From assembly GCA_038503035.1 (NCBI GenBank), contig JAVSML010025214.1, positions 176,451 through 240,450 on the forward strand: a DNA stretch of 64,000 nucleotides, written 5' to 3'. The position numbers and the translations under genes are program-made. The first letter of the stretch is position 1. Each line of letters opens with the position of its first letter. Shown piece after piece: positions 12,450-22,933 of the stretch. The notes beneath the pieces were generated by a model. That model made no database searches. It saw nothing but the letters and a program-made list of their open reading frames with translations, and had not been told where the DNA came from. Source of the DNA: Crocodylus rhombifer. Lineage: Eukaryota > Chordata > Crocodylia > Crocodylidae.

Positions 12450-13340
12450 ATGCAGTGATAATAAAATGTTTTATTGTCTTCATATTTCATAAGTTACATT
12501 CATTTTGAAAAAATAGCAAAGTGTCTTCAGATCTACTTTATATATATATTAGGAATACTTTTATCAGCAAAGGTATACACAATCAAATGTAGAATTCTCT
12601 TATGGTTTATGACTTTAGCACATCAGACAAATAAAAGGGTAGCGTTTTCCCTTCTCCTTTTGTGTGCTTTGGCAAGCCTGAATTAAAAAATGCTCATCTC
12701 TATTACCATTAAAAATAAAGACACATTTCTGGCTTTAACTGAATTTGTATATTATGAAAATATTCAAAATGTAGAAGAAAAAAAAAAAGGTTCTATTAAA
12801 TATCAAATCGTGTGTAATGCCTTTTTTATCTTGATAAAGTGTTAAAAAGCATACATTTTTGTACATGAACTCCTCCCTGCAATCTTTGCTGAGACAGCTT
12901 GAATATACTGAATCCATGAGCTTTTATACTTATTTATGAAGTTGTCAGGAAATGTATCCATCACATCACACAGTTTTTTCTGAAATGATGGTATAGTTAA
13001 TATAAGCCAGTTAGCCAGTAGTTTGAGATTGTCCAATAGTGTGCACTCCTCTTTTTCAAATGAATTTATTGACGTAAAGGATTTACAGCATATGAAATCA
13101 CATATTTTCCATGAGTTAGATAGCATACATATGTACAGCTTTAGGTAGAGGATTCTAAATTAATATTTACAGTGTAAACATCAAAGTTTATTATATAAGA
13201 AACAAAAATATCACAATTTTCACTTCACGATATATTGGTTTTGGTTTGAATACTGAAGTTTTTTCTTTGAAATACTATGTGGAAATCAAAAAAAAAAGTT
13301 TGTTCTTGTCATAGCTTTTACCAGATGTCCTTCAGAGGTT
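12450..13340 (-). other. VIP: VIP exon 7: last two codons, stop and 3' UTR
   Basis: The acceptor cttgtttttcag precedes AAC CTC TGA (stop 13334-13332), giving the ending LPLNL. About 880 nt of AT-rich 3' UTR follow, with several ATTTA motifs. The distal end is set by an AATAAA at minus 12475-12470. Internal AATAAA motifs near 13,070 and 13,190 could give shorter transcripts. Size is comparable with VIP 3' UTRs of other vertebrates. Confidence 0.8.
12470..12475 (-). terminator. VIP distal polyadenylation signal
   Basis: AATAAA on the minus strand within gacaataaaaca; cleavage is expected 10-25 bases further down, about 12,450. It is the last canonical hexamer before the microsatellite block at 12.1-12.3 kb. 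Confidence 0.6.
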
Positions 13341-16300
13341 CTGAAAAACAAGAATAGATTATTTTAAAATAATCCATTTTACAAGCAGTTGCAGCATCCT
13401 AAAATATAGAACAATGGTATATATCAAACCAAAAGCCAAAACACTCTAGCACTGACTAGTGGGGTACAGGGCTTTGTAATGGAAGTAATAGCAACACACT
13501 TATTTATGCTAAGCAATAAGCACTATGACTAACATTGAGTGTTTGGAGGATCAGTCGCTCCAGTAAAATGCTACTGCATTTGGTTCTGCTATGCAAGAGA
13601 GATGGTATTGGGAGTAACTGTATCCTTGGAAAGGGAGTTCAGATTCTCTCTTATTCCAGTAAAGTTTTGCTTTTTACTGTAAGAATAACTGGCCACACTG
13701 GGTAAATTATTCCTTTTTAGGGAAGTCTCTTGCACTCCTACAGTCCCTTTATAAAAGGAGGAAGAAACAAACAGAAATTTCCAGGAACAGATTGAAATTC
13801 CTGTTGCTGGCAATACCGTAACAGCAAAGAGACACAGCTATAAGGAGGTACACTGTCTCCACAAATTTTGAAACATTAGCAGCACAGTTAAATAGGAAAT
13901 AGAAACTTATATGATAATTTGGAAACAAGATTAAAAGGGTCTTAACCTAAGAACATAAGAAGTGTCAAACTGGATCAGACAAATGGTCATCTAGTCCAAC
14001 ATTCTGCCTCTGACAGTGGCAAGTAGTGGACACTTTAGAGGAAGGGTACATGTATAGGGCATGTCTACTACAATCCTTGCCCTATTTGGTATCCACTATC
14101 TTTGGTTTACAGATGGGATGTCAAAGGGTACATGTCTGTTTTATATACCAGCTATCCATGGACCTGTCCTCTCTGTATATGTCCTTTATGAAACTATCTT
14201 GTTCTACTTGCAAGAAAACAGTCTGAGCTATGAATCAGCTGGTACGCGCGCGTGGGCGTGTGTGTGTGTGCGCATGTGTGTAGTATAGTGTACGTGTGCC
14301 TCAGATCTCTTTGTTCTAGGGGTAGATCAGATTTTGATGAATGAGAAACAGGCAAGGGAAAAAATGTTGATGGAATTCTGTTTTTTTAATTAAAAGAAAT
14401 ACCAGCGAACTTATTCTCATAGGACAGAATATTCCTCCTAATTAAAAAATGAGTCAATCTGAGTTTTATATTTCACTGTAGATTTGAAACCAAAGTGAGT
14501 TTGGTACACTACAAACAATGTCAAACTGTTCATTTAATTAGAAACTCAGGACAACTAATCATGGAATCATTTAATTAATGTTATTAAAGTGGTTCTTATG
14601 CTGTGAGACATTCCCTATAGACAGATGAAATGTCTCATGGAATGTGGCTCATGCCAAATGAGAGCATTTTCCCAAGAGGCCATGTTTCATGTAGGATTAA
14701 TCGTATTTCAAGGGTAAGGCGGCTACTACTGAATGTCAAGGGTAAAAATACATTTGGACCTACCAAGGGGAGGCGGTTCAGCAACTCATCTACAGAAACA
14801 TCATCATAGTTTTCTGAAAAGGGTTCAAGCAGTTCTGCTTCATCATGAAGTTTGGTGGGGTTTAGCTCTTCTTGGCTGTTGCAGATCAGAAACATGGATT
14901 TGCACACTCAGAAAAGAACTAACCAACACTAATAACAGTAATTCTGTTTCATTCCATTTTGATTTCAAATAAAGTAGCATGTCACAGACTTCCAAAGTTA
15001 TCAGATATACTTAGAACTACAAATACTGGTGTACATTTCAAATATTGTGTATTGTGATTTGTAAAGTTACTGCTTGAGAGCAATTCCTATGCATATGATC
15101 TAGTCTTTTATTATTTCCTTTACTAGGATGCTTGTTCTAAATACAAATTTTCAGATACATCAGTAACATTTTTATCTATTTTAAGAATACCAAATTTTGT
15201 GCATCATCTTTATTTTACAGTAATTTGACAGTGAAGTGTCTTCTAAATAAAGCACTGAGAGAAAACATCACTAGCACCTGTCTTTATTTTAAGGGGAGTT
15301 AAAGCCATTAATGCTAATTGTCTTTTATTTGTCTGTTGTTTAAACTATCTTTTTCTCTTATTACCTTCTTTTTCCAGTTAAAACTGAGTTTAAATATTTT
15401 TTCACAGCCATTTGCTTTCTAAGACGGCTGTAGTTGTCAGTAAACACAGCATCAGAGTGACGTTTTACAGGCATCTGTTCATCCAGGAGGTTGTTGCTTT
15501 TTAAACATAAAAGGAAATAGAAATTACTGCATGCATTCGATTTAAAAAGGTGAATATTTTTAAGTAAAATATGCTAGTTTCTTCATGTTGTTTATCTAAA
15601 TAACCATTCTCATTTCAATTATTGTTTACCATTTCAAAACTCTCTGTAACTCCATAATTTTATTTTCCTAAAATTTTTTTTAAGTAAATAGCATCATCCC
15701 TAATTTCCAGTCAATACAACTGAAGTACAGAATGTCCAGGTATTGCTAATCAGATGTTAAAAATCCACATAAAGATAAATGCTTCTGCCTAACATGTCTT
15801 ACTTACCTAACTCGCTTTCCAATAAGTGATTCCAGATATTTTCTTGCAGAAAGTTGACCCAAGAGTTTGCTGTAGCCACTGGTGAAAAGTCCATCAGCAT
15901 GTCGGGTATTTCTGAAATGGTTGAAAAAAGAAGTCCACAGTAAAAACAGTGCTCTTCATGTTAGATGTAACTACACAGGAGAGGGCAGTATTTTAATTTT
16001 ATAAGCATATTATTTTTCAAATATTTTTATTTTTTTTATATATTATATGAAAATCTTATTGTATTGAAATCCTTCAAGTTGGTCATTAAAATTTTTATTT
16101 TAGCCCGTCTATGGACAGTCACAGTATTCCTGGCAGAATGGCCATATAATCAATAAAACATTTGCAGATGCCCCTACTGCTGACATTATGCATTACTTTT
16201 AAACTTAGTTCTTTCTTTCACATATCTGAATCACTTGGAAAGCTTGTAGAGATAAGTTTGAGAAGAACAGTTCCAAATGTTGGTGTCATTCAAGCAATGC

Positions 16301-18551
16301 ATCATCATTTTCATTTAGGTCAGTAAAAATTCTCACCTATCCATAGCTCTGGATGCATCCAAATAATATTTGTCATGTTCAGGCACAGTATTTTGCAAAA
16401 TGTCAGTTTCAGCTTTTAATGAATCTTGGGGTTGATCAGGTTCACTTGCTACATCAAATGGCATTCTGTTTCCCAGTCTATTGGAGAAGAAAATAGAGTG
16501 AGTAATTGTAAATTGAGGATATTTAGTACTATCGGTGTCAATGCAATTTGCATGCAGGCTTATGTGTGTCAAAACATATACATGTCTCCCATGCATTTTA
16601 AAGTAGGCTGGATAAAATGGTAGAAATACTCTTGAGGGAATTATTCTGCACTGTATGATGACAGAGAGCCTGCCATAACAGTTCTCTGCATCTTAACTTA
16701 TGTGATCCTTGACTATATATAATATGATATTTTTTTATGTTGTCATTAAACAAAATTTAATAACACCATACAATCAATGATAAGTCAAGGAATGACTGTA
16801 AATCTTTTAATGACGGCAGTTGCAATGTGCAGTAGTATATGAATGATATAAATTATGAATGAAATTCTTCTCTGCACAATAGGACAGTATAAGACTATGC
16901 TCAACTTAGGTTCCATTAAGATTTCAAAAAAATATATATATTTAAATGCAATTGCAGTGGTATCTAGACTTCTGTGCACATTCTCTGTGGAGAAAAGGAA
17001 ATTTTACCCTGGAGGAGTGCAACTTAAATAAGGGAGGTAATCATATATCTAAATACTATTTTTGTTCTTTTTTTGGTGGATTTTCTAGTAAATTTTCATA
17101 ACATCCCACTGATCATAATGAATTTTGTTTCATAGTGTGCCTTAATCACTACTCTGTTCAAATCATATTAATATTCCAAATTTTCTCCCACAAACTTTTT
17201 TTCTTTAAAGCTGACAACATTCCTCCCACAACAGAGGCGTATAAGAGCTCACATATTATTGAGGAGAGCATGATTGCATTGCAGTGGTGGACTATTACTA
17301 CTATATTATATAGAAAGTGATAGTTTCCTGTTTTTATGAAAAACTACCATGTATCATGATGTAAAAATTCATGTGCATGCTGAGGAAAGATCCATAGTAT
17401 TGTATTGGCTTATTCATTACATATTAATTGTACCTACTGAACTACTCACATGAGTAATTCATGCATGATTTAACTGCAGTCAGCCGGCATTCATATACAT
17501 ATATTTCATAAAACAAGCAGAAGTATTTAAGTGAGAAATAAGAAATGAATGCATATGCTCTGTTCCTGTGCTATATTTCTTTGTATCAATCCCTACATAT
17601 TTCTCAGGTAAATAAGGAAATGCAAACTATTGCAATTGATTTAATCTAATCTGGAAAATAATAAACATTTAAACAATTCAATGAATGTAATAAATTGGGG
17701 GGGGGGGGTTAAACAGGAAAAGGATGGGAAATATACATAGGTGAAGATTTCCTCTGCCTGCTGAGTATCCTAATTTGTTGCACTTTGAATACCTTTAAGT
17801 TTGGTACATATCTGAAGAAGTACAGGAGCCAGTCCAGCTGTTTTGGTAGGGATGATATCTAGAAGAGCTGAAACTTAATATTTTTGTTGGGCCAATAGTC
17901 TCTACAGGAGTATACTTTAATCAGTGATTTTTTAAATATCCTACCATTTTTTTTGTTTGCAGTAATCATTTCCAAAGAGTTGTTGGAGGGGAAATTTTTG
18001 GTATGACCTTAAAATAATTTCAAAAGTAGTTAATCAACATCCACCAGTGATGTGAGTACTGGTTGAAAAAAATTATTTACTGGTGTTCTTGAGCAGCATA
18101 TGAAGAAGGGTGTTGCCTTCCTTAAGCTCCCTTTAACTTTTACACTAATGGCAAAAATAAGTTGTTGTCCATATAATTTGTTCTAATGCTAAAAAGGTTT
18201 ATCTTTATTGATGCTATTTCTATCTTTGTTAGTGTATTCGATCATTATTAGTCACTTAATGTCATGTTGATTCAAGTCATAGGTACTATCAAGTCTTAAA
18301 TTGAGTTTAAACAACAAATACAGTAAAACAGATATGCTAATGATTGTAACTAGTAAGTTTGTTCCCATTACTCATTTGCAAATTCGTATGGTAAAGAAGC
18401 AAGGTGCATTAACTAGAGGTTGCCTAAGCTAGAATAGAACTTACCTCATAGCTGAGAATGTCCCCAAAGGAGGTAATGTCTGTGCCCGTGAACAGAGAAC
18501 ACTGAAGAGTGTAATGGACACAAGAAGCTGGGAGCTACTTCTATGTTCCAT
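13332..18551 (-). CDS. VIP: VIP: prepro-vasoactive intestinal peptide / PHI precursor, complete, six coding exons
   Basis: Secreted neuropeptide precursor of the secretin/glucagon/PACAP family; VIP acts on VPAC receptors and raises cAMP. The CDS joins, in minus-strand order, 18551-18445, 16477-16337, 15911-15807, 15496-15365, 14875-14764 and 13340-13332: 606 nt, 201 residues plus TGA. Internal junctions interrupt a codon after two bases, except the last, which is in phase 0; all introns are GT-AG. Residues 1 to about 23 are a signal peptide. Residues 87-113 are a PHI-like 27-mer starting [10 protein letters not shown], followed by Gly-Lys-Arg (amidation and dibasic cleavage). Residues 131-158 are VIP ([16 protein letters not shown]...), again followed by Gly-Lys-Arg. 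A 40-residue acidic tail ends NRLPLNL. Length and exon plan match vertebrate VIP, with the longer sauropsid-type C-terminus. VIP residue 13 is Leu, as in mammals; chicken has Phe (from memory). Identification is certain; exon 7 rests on a good acceptor and the LPLNL ending. Confidence 0.97.
13947..14050 (+). mobile_element. CR1-like interspersed repeat fragment in VIP intron 6
   Basis: Begins agaacataagaagtgtcaaa and continues with the well-known sauropsid phrase (tggatcagacaaatggtcat, ctagtccaacattctgcctc, tgacagtggc). Short and decayed. Confidence 0.55.
14245..14284. repeat. CG/GT alternating purine-pyrimidine tract in VIP intron 6
   Basis: acgcgcgcgtgggcgtgtgt followed by more GT. It could adopt Z-DNA. 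Confidence 0.7.
14764..14875 (-). CDS. VIP: VIP exon 6: acidic C-terminal propeptide
   Basis: This 112-nt exon begins after gcaacag and ends CCCTTG|gtaggt. It encodes [20 protein letters not shown] then [17 protein letters not shown]. It is rich in Glu and Asp with no further dibasic site. It matches the chicken-type C-terminal extension and is much longer than the mammalian one (recalled, not searched). Confidence 0.93.
15365..15496 (-). CDS. VIP: VIP exon 5: mature VIP
   Basis: This 132-nt exon opens with spacer [10 protein letters not shown], then Lys-Arg, the 28-residue VIP ([20 protein letters not shown]... to NSVLT) and Gly-Lys-Arg. The donor is GAAG|gtaata. All key receptor-binding N-terminal residues (His1, Asp3, Phe6, Thr7, Tyr10) are present. 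The gene is expected to give amidated VIP. Confidence 0.98.
15807..15911 (-). CDS. VIP: VIP exon 4: PHI-like peptide
   Basis: This 105-nt exon runs from the acceptor tttcag|AAATACC to the donor TTAG|gtaagt. It encodes Arg, then a 27-residue peptide [16 protein letters not shown]... ending in ESLI, then the Gly-Lys-Arg processing signal. The C-terminal Ile would be amidated. Compared with mammalian PHI/PHM (HADGVFTSDF..., from memory), residues 5, 9 and 10 differ (Leu, Gly, Tyr). Confidence 0.97.
16337..16477 (-). CDS. VIP: VIP exon 3: N-terminal propeptide
   Basis: The acceptor ccaatag|ACTGGG starts the exon; the donor is ATAG|gtgaga. It encodes the cryptic spacer between signal peptide and PHI ([15 protein letters not shown]..., ...[16 protein letters not shown]). 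The length, 141 nt, keeps the phase. Part of this exon (16372-16428) has an inverted near-copy in intron 1 at 19471-19526. Confidence 0.96.
17697..17708. repeat. Poly-G run in VIP intron 2
   Basis: A run of about 12 G in otherwise AT-rich sequence; its length may be unstable. Confidence 0.85.
17805..17915. repeat. Ancient interspersed repeat tail in VIP intron 2
   Basis: Reads tctgaagaagtacaggagcc... aagagctgaaacttaat... gttgggccaatagtctctac, resembling a common amniote repeat tail (compare 33815-33905 and 58345-58440). Confidence 0.35.
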
Positions 18552-18561
18552 CTTTTTAGAC
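18445..18561 (-). CDS. VIP: VIP exon 2: start codon and signal peptide
   Basis: The acceptor (cactaacacag) is followed by 10 untranslated bases and ATG at 18551-18549, then 35 codons plus two bases to the donor GAG|gtaagt at 18445. The product begins [12 protein letters not shown] and has a hydrophobic core ([12 protein letters not shown]), a typical secretory signal, with likely cleavage after the SRA segment. The ATG is the only one that keeps the signal peptide in frame with exon 3. Confidence 0.95.
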
Positions 18562-19470
18562 CTGTGTTAGTGAATAGAAGACAGTAAAAACCTCCTATCA
18601 CCACTGGTTTCCTATAAAAAAATAAAGAGGACCATTTATGAGATACTTTGCTGGTTCTGTGAGGGATTTCATGAGTAAATTTCTACTATGGAGTATACTT
18701 TTTAACTCAACTTTATTGTGCCAAAATACCAACCCTTAAAATTTGATGAAATCTCTCTTGTTTCTCTGGCCTGAAACTCAGACTAACAAAATGGCTTTAT
18801 TTCTGCCTTATAATTCCTGTTCTTTGGTAAAGACAGAAGATAAAGAAGAGACGTTTTATTGAAAACCAGTAGCATTTGTAAAGAACTAACATAAACCTGT
18901 TTGATTCTACAGAATGATGAAGTGACCATGTTAATTACTATCATGGCTCCTCTAGTTTTGTGCTTTGTTAGGAAAGCATAGTACTGGATTACTTGACTTG
19001 TAGTGTAATAACCTAAAAGTATGATGACAATCAAATATTTTAACATAGAGTCAATGGTTCTTAGGCTACAGTTTCTAAATACCACCGCAGAAGAGAAGTT
19101 TCCTTCATTTCAAGCAAAATAACATCAAAACAAAACAAGTAGGAAGTGGAGAATGTCATAAAAAGAAGCATTAAACATTGATTTTAAAAGAGCATGCATT
19201 TTTTTTTAGCTTGGAAATTGTCCTCAAGTGGACATTTTTTTAGAGTTCAATATCCCACTACTTCCCTCTTTAACCCCCTTTTCATTCCAGAACAGAAAAT
19301 AGCTGATTAAATGAGAAAGAGAAACCCACTTGATTTAAATATCAAGGAAGTAGAGTAGGAAACAATTGGCTATAAAAGGGACCCAAGTAACCATGGTGTG
19401 ACCTTTTCAGGTAAGAGAGAAACCACTAACGTGCACCAACCTGCCTGCAAGAGTATAGACAGAGAAAGCC

Positions 19471-19526
19471 CAAGGTTCATTAAGAGTGAGACTGACAGTT
19501 TGCAAAATACTCTGCCTGATCGTGAC
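19471..19526 (+). pseudogene. Inverted partial copy of VIP exon 3 inside VIP intron 1
   Basis: Read on the plus strand, these 56 bases align with exon 3 sense sequence (16428 down to 16372): 49 of 57 columns match, with one 1-base gap. The longest exact block is TTTGCAAAATACT. The translation still reads ETDSLQNTLPDRD beside exon 3 [13 protein letters not shown], but the gap shifts frame before ETD. There is no matching splice acceptor and no other VIP exon nearby, so it is a decayed fragment and not an exon. It lies antisense to VIP within intron 1, about 3 kb from its parent. Confidence 0.75.
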
Positions 19527-19822
19527 TATCAACAAAATATTATACTTAGTACTTTCTTTCACACATCTTATCCATTCCTCACTCGGCAACAGAAAGCCAG
19601 CTAACTAAAGAAAGCACCCAGGGAAGGGTGAAGGACTGCGAGCAAGATGGTCAGAGAAGGAAGTAATGTCTAGGCACTGGTAGCATCCCCCCCTACTAGG
19701 TGTTCAGAAAGTTTTTAGAGCCTAGATGGTTTGCATTTCTCTTAGCAAGTGGGGCTACCCCTCCGCTGGAAGAAGACTTTCAAAGGTTTTAAAGGAGGAA
19801 GGGAGAAAGCGAGTTTACTCAC

Positions 19823-19960
19823 AGCGCAGGGAGCCTGTGCGGTGCCTCTGGGAAGCGGGGAACTCTCCAAGGTGCTGAATCCGTGGCCGGGGCTCCCGCT
19901 GCTCGGGAGGTCTCCAGCCCTTCTTGCGAGGCTGATGCCTGCCCTCCCCTTCAGCACACT
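19823..19960 (-). other. VIP: VIP exon 1 (non-coding 5' UTR)
   Basis: Inferred exon. It starts about 30 bases below the TATA box (19985-19992) and ends at 19823 with a strong donor, GTGAGTAA, reading minus from 19822. The exon is GC-rich and has no ATG-led frame joining exon 2. Intron 1 is about 1.26 kb. A non-coding first exon is normal for VIP. The exact transcription start is an estimate. Confidence 0.75.
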
Positions 19961-19984
19961 CTGGCCAGCCCATCCAACCGCCTC

Positions 19985-19992
19985 ATTTTATA
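19985..19992 (-). promoter_or_regulatory. VIP TATA box
   Basis: Minus-strand TATAAAAT, about 30 bases upstream of the inferred exon 1 start. VIP promoters are TATA-driven, which supports this placement. Confidence 0.8.
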
Positions 19993-20029
19993 GGGTTTAT
20001 ACATAGGAGCACGTTTCTGCTTCAGAAAC

Positions 20030-20093
20030 AGCGATCACGTTACTTGAGAGACGTCACTATTCCCAAGGGGATGAATAGAAATCCGTGATCGCT
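20030..20093. promoter_or_regulatory. Perfect 10-bp inverted repeat bracketing the VIP CRE
   Basis: AGCGATCACG at 20030-20039 and its exact reverse complement CGTGATCGCT at 20084-20093. The CRE lies near the centre. A smaller dyad, TTTCTG-N3-CAGAAA, is at 20014-20028 between this repeat and the TATA box. Role unknown; possible dimer binding sites. Confidence 0.6.
20049..20056 (-). promoter_or_regulatory. VIP cAMP response element (CRE)
   Basis: Minus-strand TGACGTCT, one base off the perfect palindrome TGACGTCA, about 60 bp upstream of the TATA box and so about 90 bp above the start. The human VIP gene has a functional CRE at a similar distance. A CREB/ATF site is strongly expected here. The site sits between the arms of a 10-bp inverted repeat. 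Confidence 0.85.
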
Positions 20094-20581
20094 TTGTCCA
20101 GGACACTCGGAGAGTGGGGAGAAGTTTATATTTAATTCATGGACATCAGCGTCTCCTGTTTTCAAGGATTTATATTAATGAGTGGTTTTTGCAGTGAGTA
20201 AGACTGGCTTGACAGGGGACTTCCGTTTCTTAAAACAGATGATGGCTTTGCACGTCCTGCCTTCGTTGAATGCAGGAGGGTTGCAAAGCAGAGGTGCGCA
20301 GCAGGAACGGGGAGCTGTTGACAGGGCAGAGGGACGAGGTGGGAGGAAGAGGGACAGCAATTACTGACATTTTTCCCCCCCTGAATTTCTGGTTAATCAA
20401 TGATGCTTCTGTCCAGCTCTATGTCACAGGGGGTCCAAATCACTGCTGTAAAAGTTTTGGTGTAAACTAAAAGTCCCACTGAGCTTGCATAGAATGGGTT
20501 ATTTGAAAGCAGTGCAGAGCCTTTAGGGGATGCTTCCACTTTCTGACACTAAATCCCGTTATGTCTATGTGTTACATATAT

Positions 20582-20583
<2 letters not shown>

Positions 20584-20620
<37 letters not shown>
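20584..20620. repeat. (AT)n microsatellite
   Basis: About 17 AT units followed by ACACAC, 0.5 kb upstream of the VIP CRE. Confidence 0.9.
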
Positions 20621-20628
<8 letters not shown>

Positions 20629-20694
20629 TGTTGCTTCCTGCTCCATAAAATGCACAACGGGGTTTACAGTCAAAAAGTGGAAGTAGGAAGCAGT

Positions 20695-20696
<2 letters not shown>

Positions 20697-20725
<29 letters not shown>
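20697..20725. repeat. (CA)n microsatellite
   Basis: About 14 CA units; a CTAT repeat follows at 20860-20886. Confidence 0.9.
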
Positions 20726-20726
<1 letters not shown>

Positions 20727-20889
20727 CTGATCACTTCTCACTGTTTAACTTGAAAGGACTAGGACCTGCCAAGCCTTTTTTTCCAAGGTTGTATTCTCAC
20801 CCAGAAAGGAGGGAAGGAAGGAAGGAGAATATTTTTCATAGATATATGTATTGAAGGTCTATCTATTTATCTATCTATCTATCTATGCT

Positions 20890-22930
20890 CTAGCTACAAT
20901 TGTGAATCACCATGCTTCACAGAGCTAGGAAGCATTCTACAGCTGGGCAGGCTTCCCATGTAAACCTCAGCGGAAGGTTTTCAAGCACTGCATCTGGATT
21001 AAAAGGGACATGGTTTGATTTGGTTTGGTTGTTTTTAAAATTTCAGTCTGCCAAGTGATTTAAATTTCTGTAACAGTGAAATGTTTTCCATTTTTAGCTT
21101 TCCTGTTTAAAAATGGATTTACTTACTCAGGCAAAGTCAGCAGGGTGTCATAAGGTGTAAGAGAGAGGTGTTGTAAGCACTAAATGCATAGAAAGGTAAG
21201 ATCCTAAGCACCTTGAATTGAGGACAGGTGGACTCCTAAAATAAAGCCTCTCTGCTCCATTTAACTGAAAGGGAAAGTGCTCAGCAATGGAAAAGGTCAT
21301 CTTTGTCCCACCTTTGAATCCACAGCACTAAGAATGGAGCTGCTGTCATGGAAAGTTAAGCTAAACCTTTAGCTTGATCAGAGTTTCCAACTTTTGCTGG
21401 AGCAGTTGACTTGCAGGGAGGAAAACAAACAAACAGTAGGGCAGATTGCAACGAGCAAGGGCAGTTTGTATGTAGTGCTAGTTTAAGATTTTTACAACTG
21501 GAGAAGTTTTCACGTGTACTTTCATTGCTGCTGTCATTTAAGATTTAAGTAATTAATTTCTCAAAGAGCCACATCAAGACATTGCAGTAGAAGATTGTTA
21601 TCCACTCCTGCTTCAGCTTTCTTGGGTCTAGTCCTCCCCACCTCTGTCTACATCTGAAACAAGTAGGCACTGTACCAAACCAGTGCAAGAGATTTCACCA
21701 TTTCCTCTTATAATAAGTTTGTAATGCTTCTCCATTTCATGTATTACTAAGGTTGTACAGGCCCAACGGTGTATTATGTGATCCTTAATCACATCTTCTA
21801 ATTCAATTGCATAAAAATTAAGTGAATTAAATTCAAAAATGCCTGGAAATTTGTTTCTCAGATGACAGCCATGACTTAAACCAGAGTTCCTGCAGTGGCC
21901 TAATTCCAGGAAATTTTCCCCTTGTTGCTACATAACTGGAGGTCAGACAAGCAGTTCTGCTCTGGAATGGTAAGATGAGCATACATAGCACTTTTCCACC
22001 TAAGTCTTCATAAGTTTATTCCTCCTCTTAACCCCCACACCCCAGTTTCAGCAAGTGGTGTGCTATCAGCTGGAGTTGGTAAGCTAAAAAAGACTTAAGA
22101 AAAGATGCTGCTTTAAAATGATCATTGAAAATAAAATAGAGAGTAAAAGTTTAAAAGTAGTAACTGATTAACTAAAAGAAAGGAAGTTGGTGTGCTGGAT
22201 TGTGAATTTACAAGGTAGATCCATACAGTGTTGCCTAGCAATTTTGTACAAAGACATGGAAGTGTAAAGGTTACTGTTACACAGCTTCCTGGTTTTGTCT
22301 AGCATATTCTCCATGAAAAGAAAACTAAAGTTTTACAATTATCAGGTAGCAAAAGCATGCAACTTTGTTAGTTTCAGAAATGCTCCAACTCAAGCTGTGT
22401 GGAGAGAGCACCACCTAGATGCTAAAGCTCCTCACTGTGTGCTGCCTTAATGTAAAATTACTTGCCAGCAAAATCAGCATAAAAAATGAATGTCCTCTCT
22501 CTCCCTTGTAAAGGATCCAGCTCAAAGATCACTTGGCTCTATGGGGAAGAGAAATACTTAGTCTAAATACAGAAAAAAGTTTCTCATAAATTTGAGCAGA
22601 ATATTGAGCAATGTTAGAAATCCTATCATTTAGGTCTTTTTCCCCAGACAAGACTGAGCAAGGTTTGAAATTTGGCTTGTCTGGAAATGACCTCACCATC
22701 TCTCTGTGTGCAACTAAATCTATACTTTGAATTAGAATGGCCAGCTATTTGGGGAGATAAGAGGTTAGGAATTTCCTAGTGTATTGGCTACATTTTATTT
22801 TTTTAGAAAGAAACTTTTTGCCTGATACAGCTATTTCATATGTATAAAATGTGCTGAAACTTCCAACCTAAAAATCTTACATTTTGTAGAAGTCACCTTC
22901 CATTTTTTTCCAGATTTATCACACCTTTGT
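20890..22930. other. VIP upstream flank, no recognised feature
   Basis: AT-rich single-copy-looking DNA. It could hold distal VIP regulatory elements, but nothing specific is supported. Confidence 0.4.
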
Positions 22931-22933
22931 GTA

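Noticed and set aside
19398..19604. Plus-strand 68-codon frame containing VIP-like text, as a possible new peptide gene
   Set aside because: The similarity is confined to 56 bases, has a frame-shifting gap, and lacks hormone sequence, signal peptide and splice sites. It is better explained as an inverted fragment of VIP exon 3.
20530..20734. Frames reading through Tyr-Ile and Thr-His repeats
   Set aside because: Translations of (AT)n and (CA)n microsatellites.
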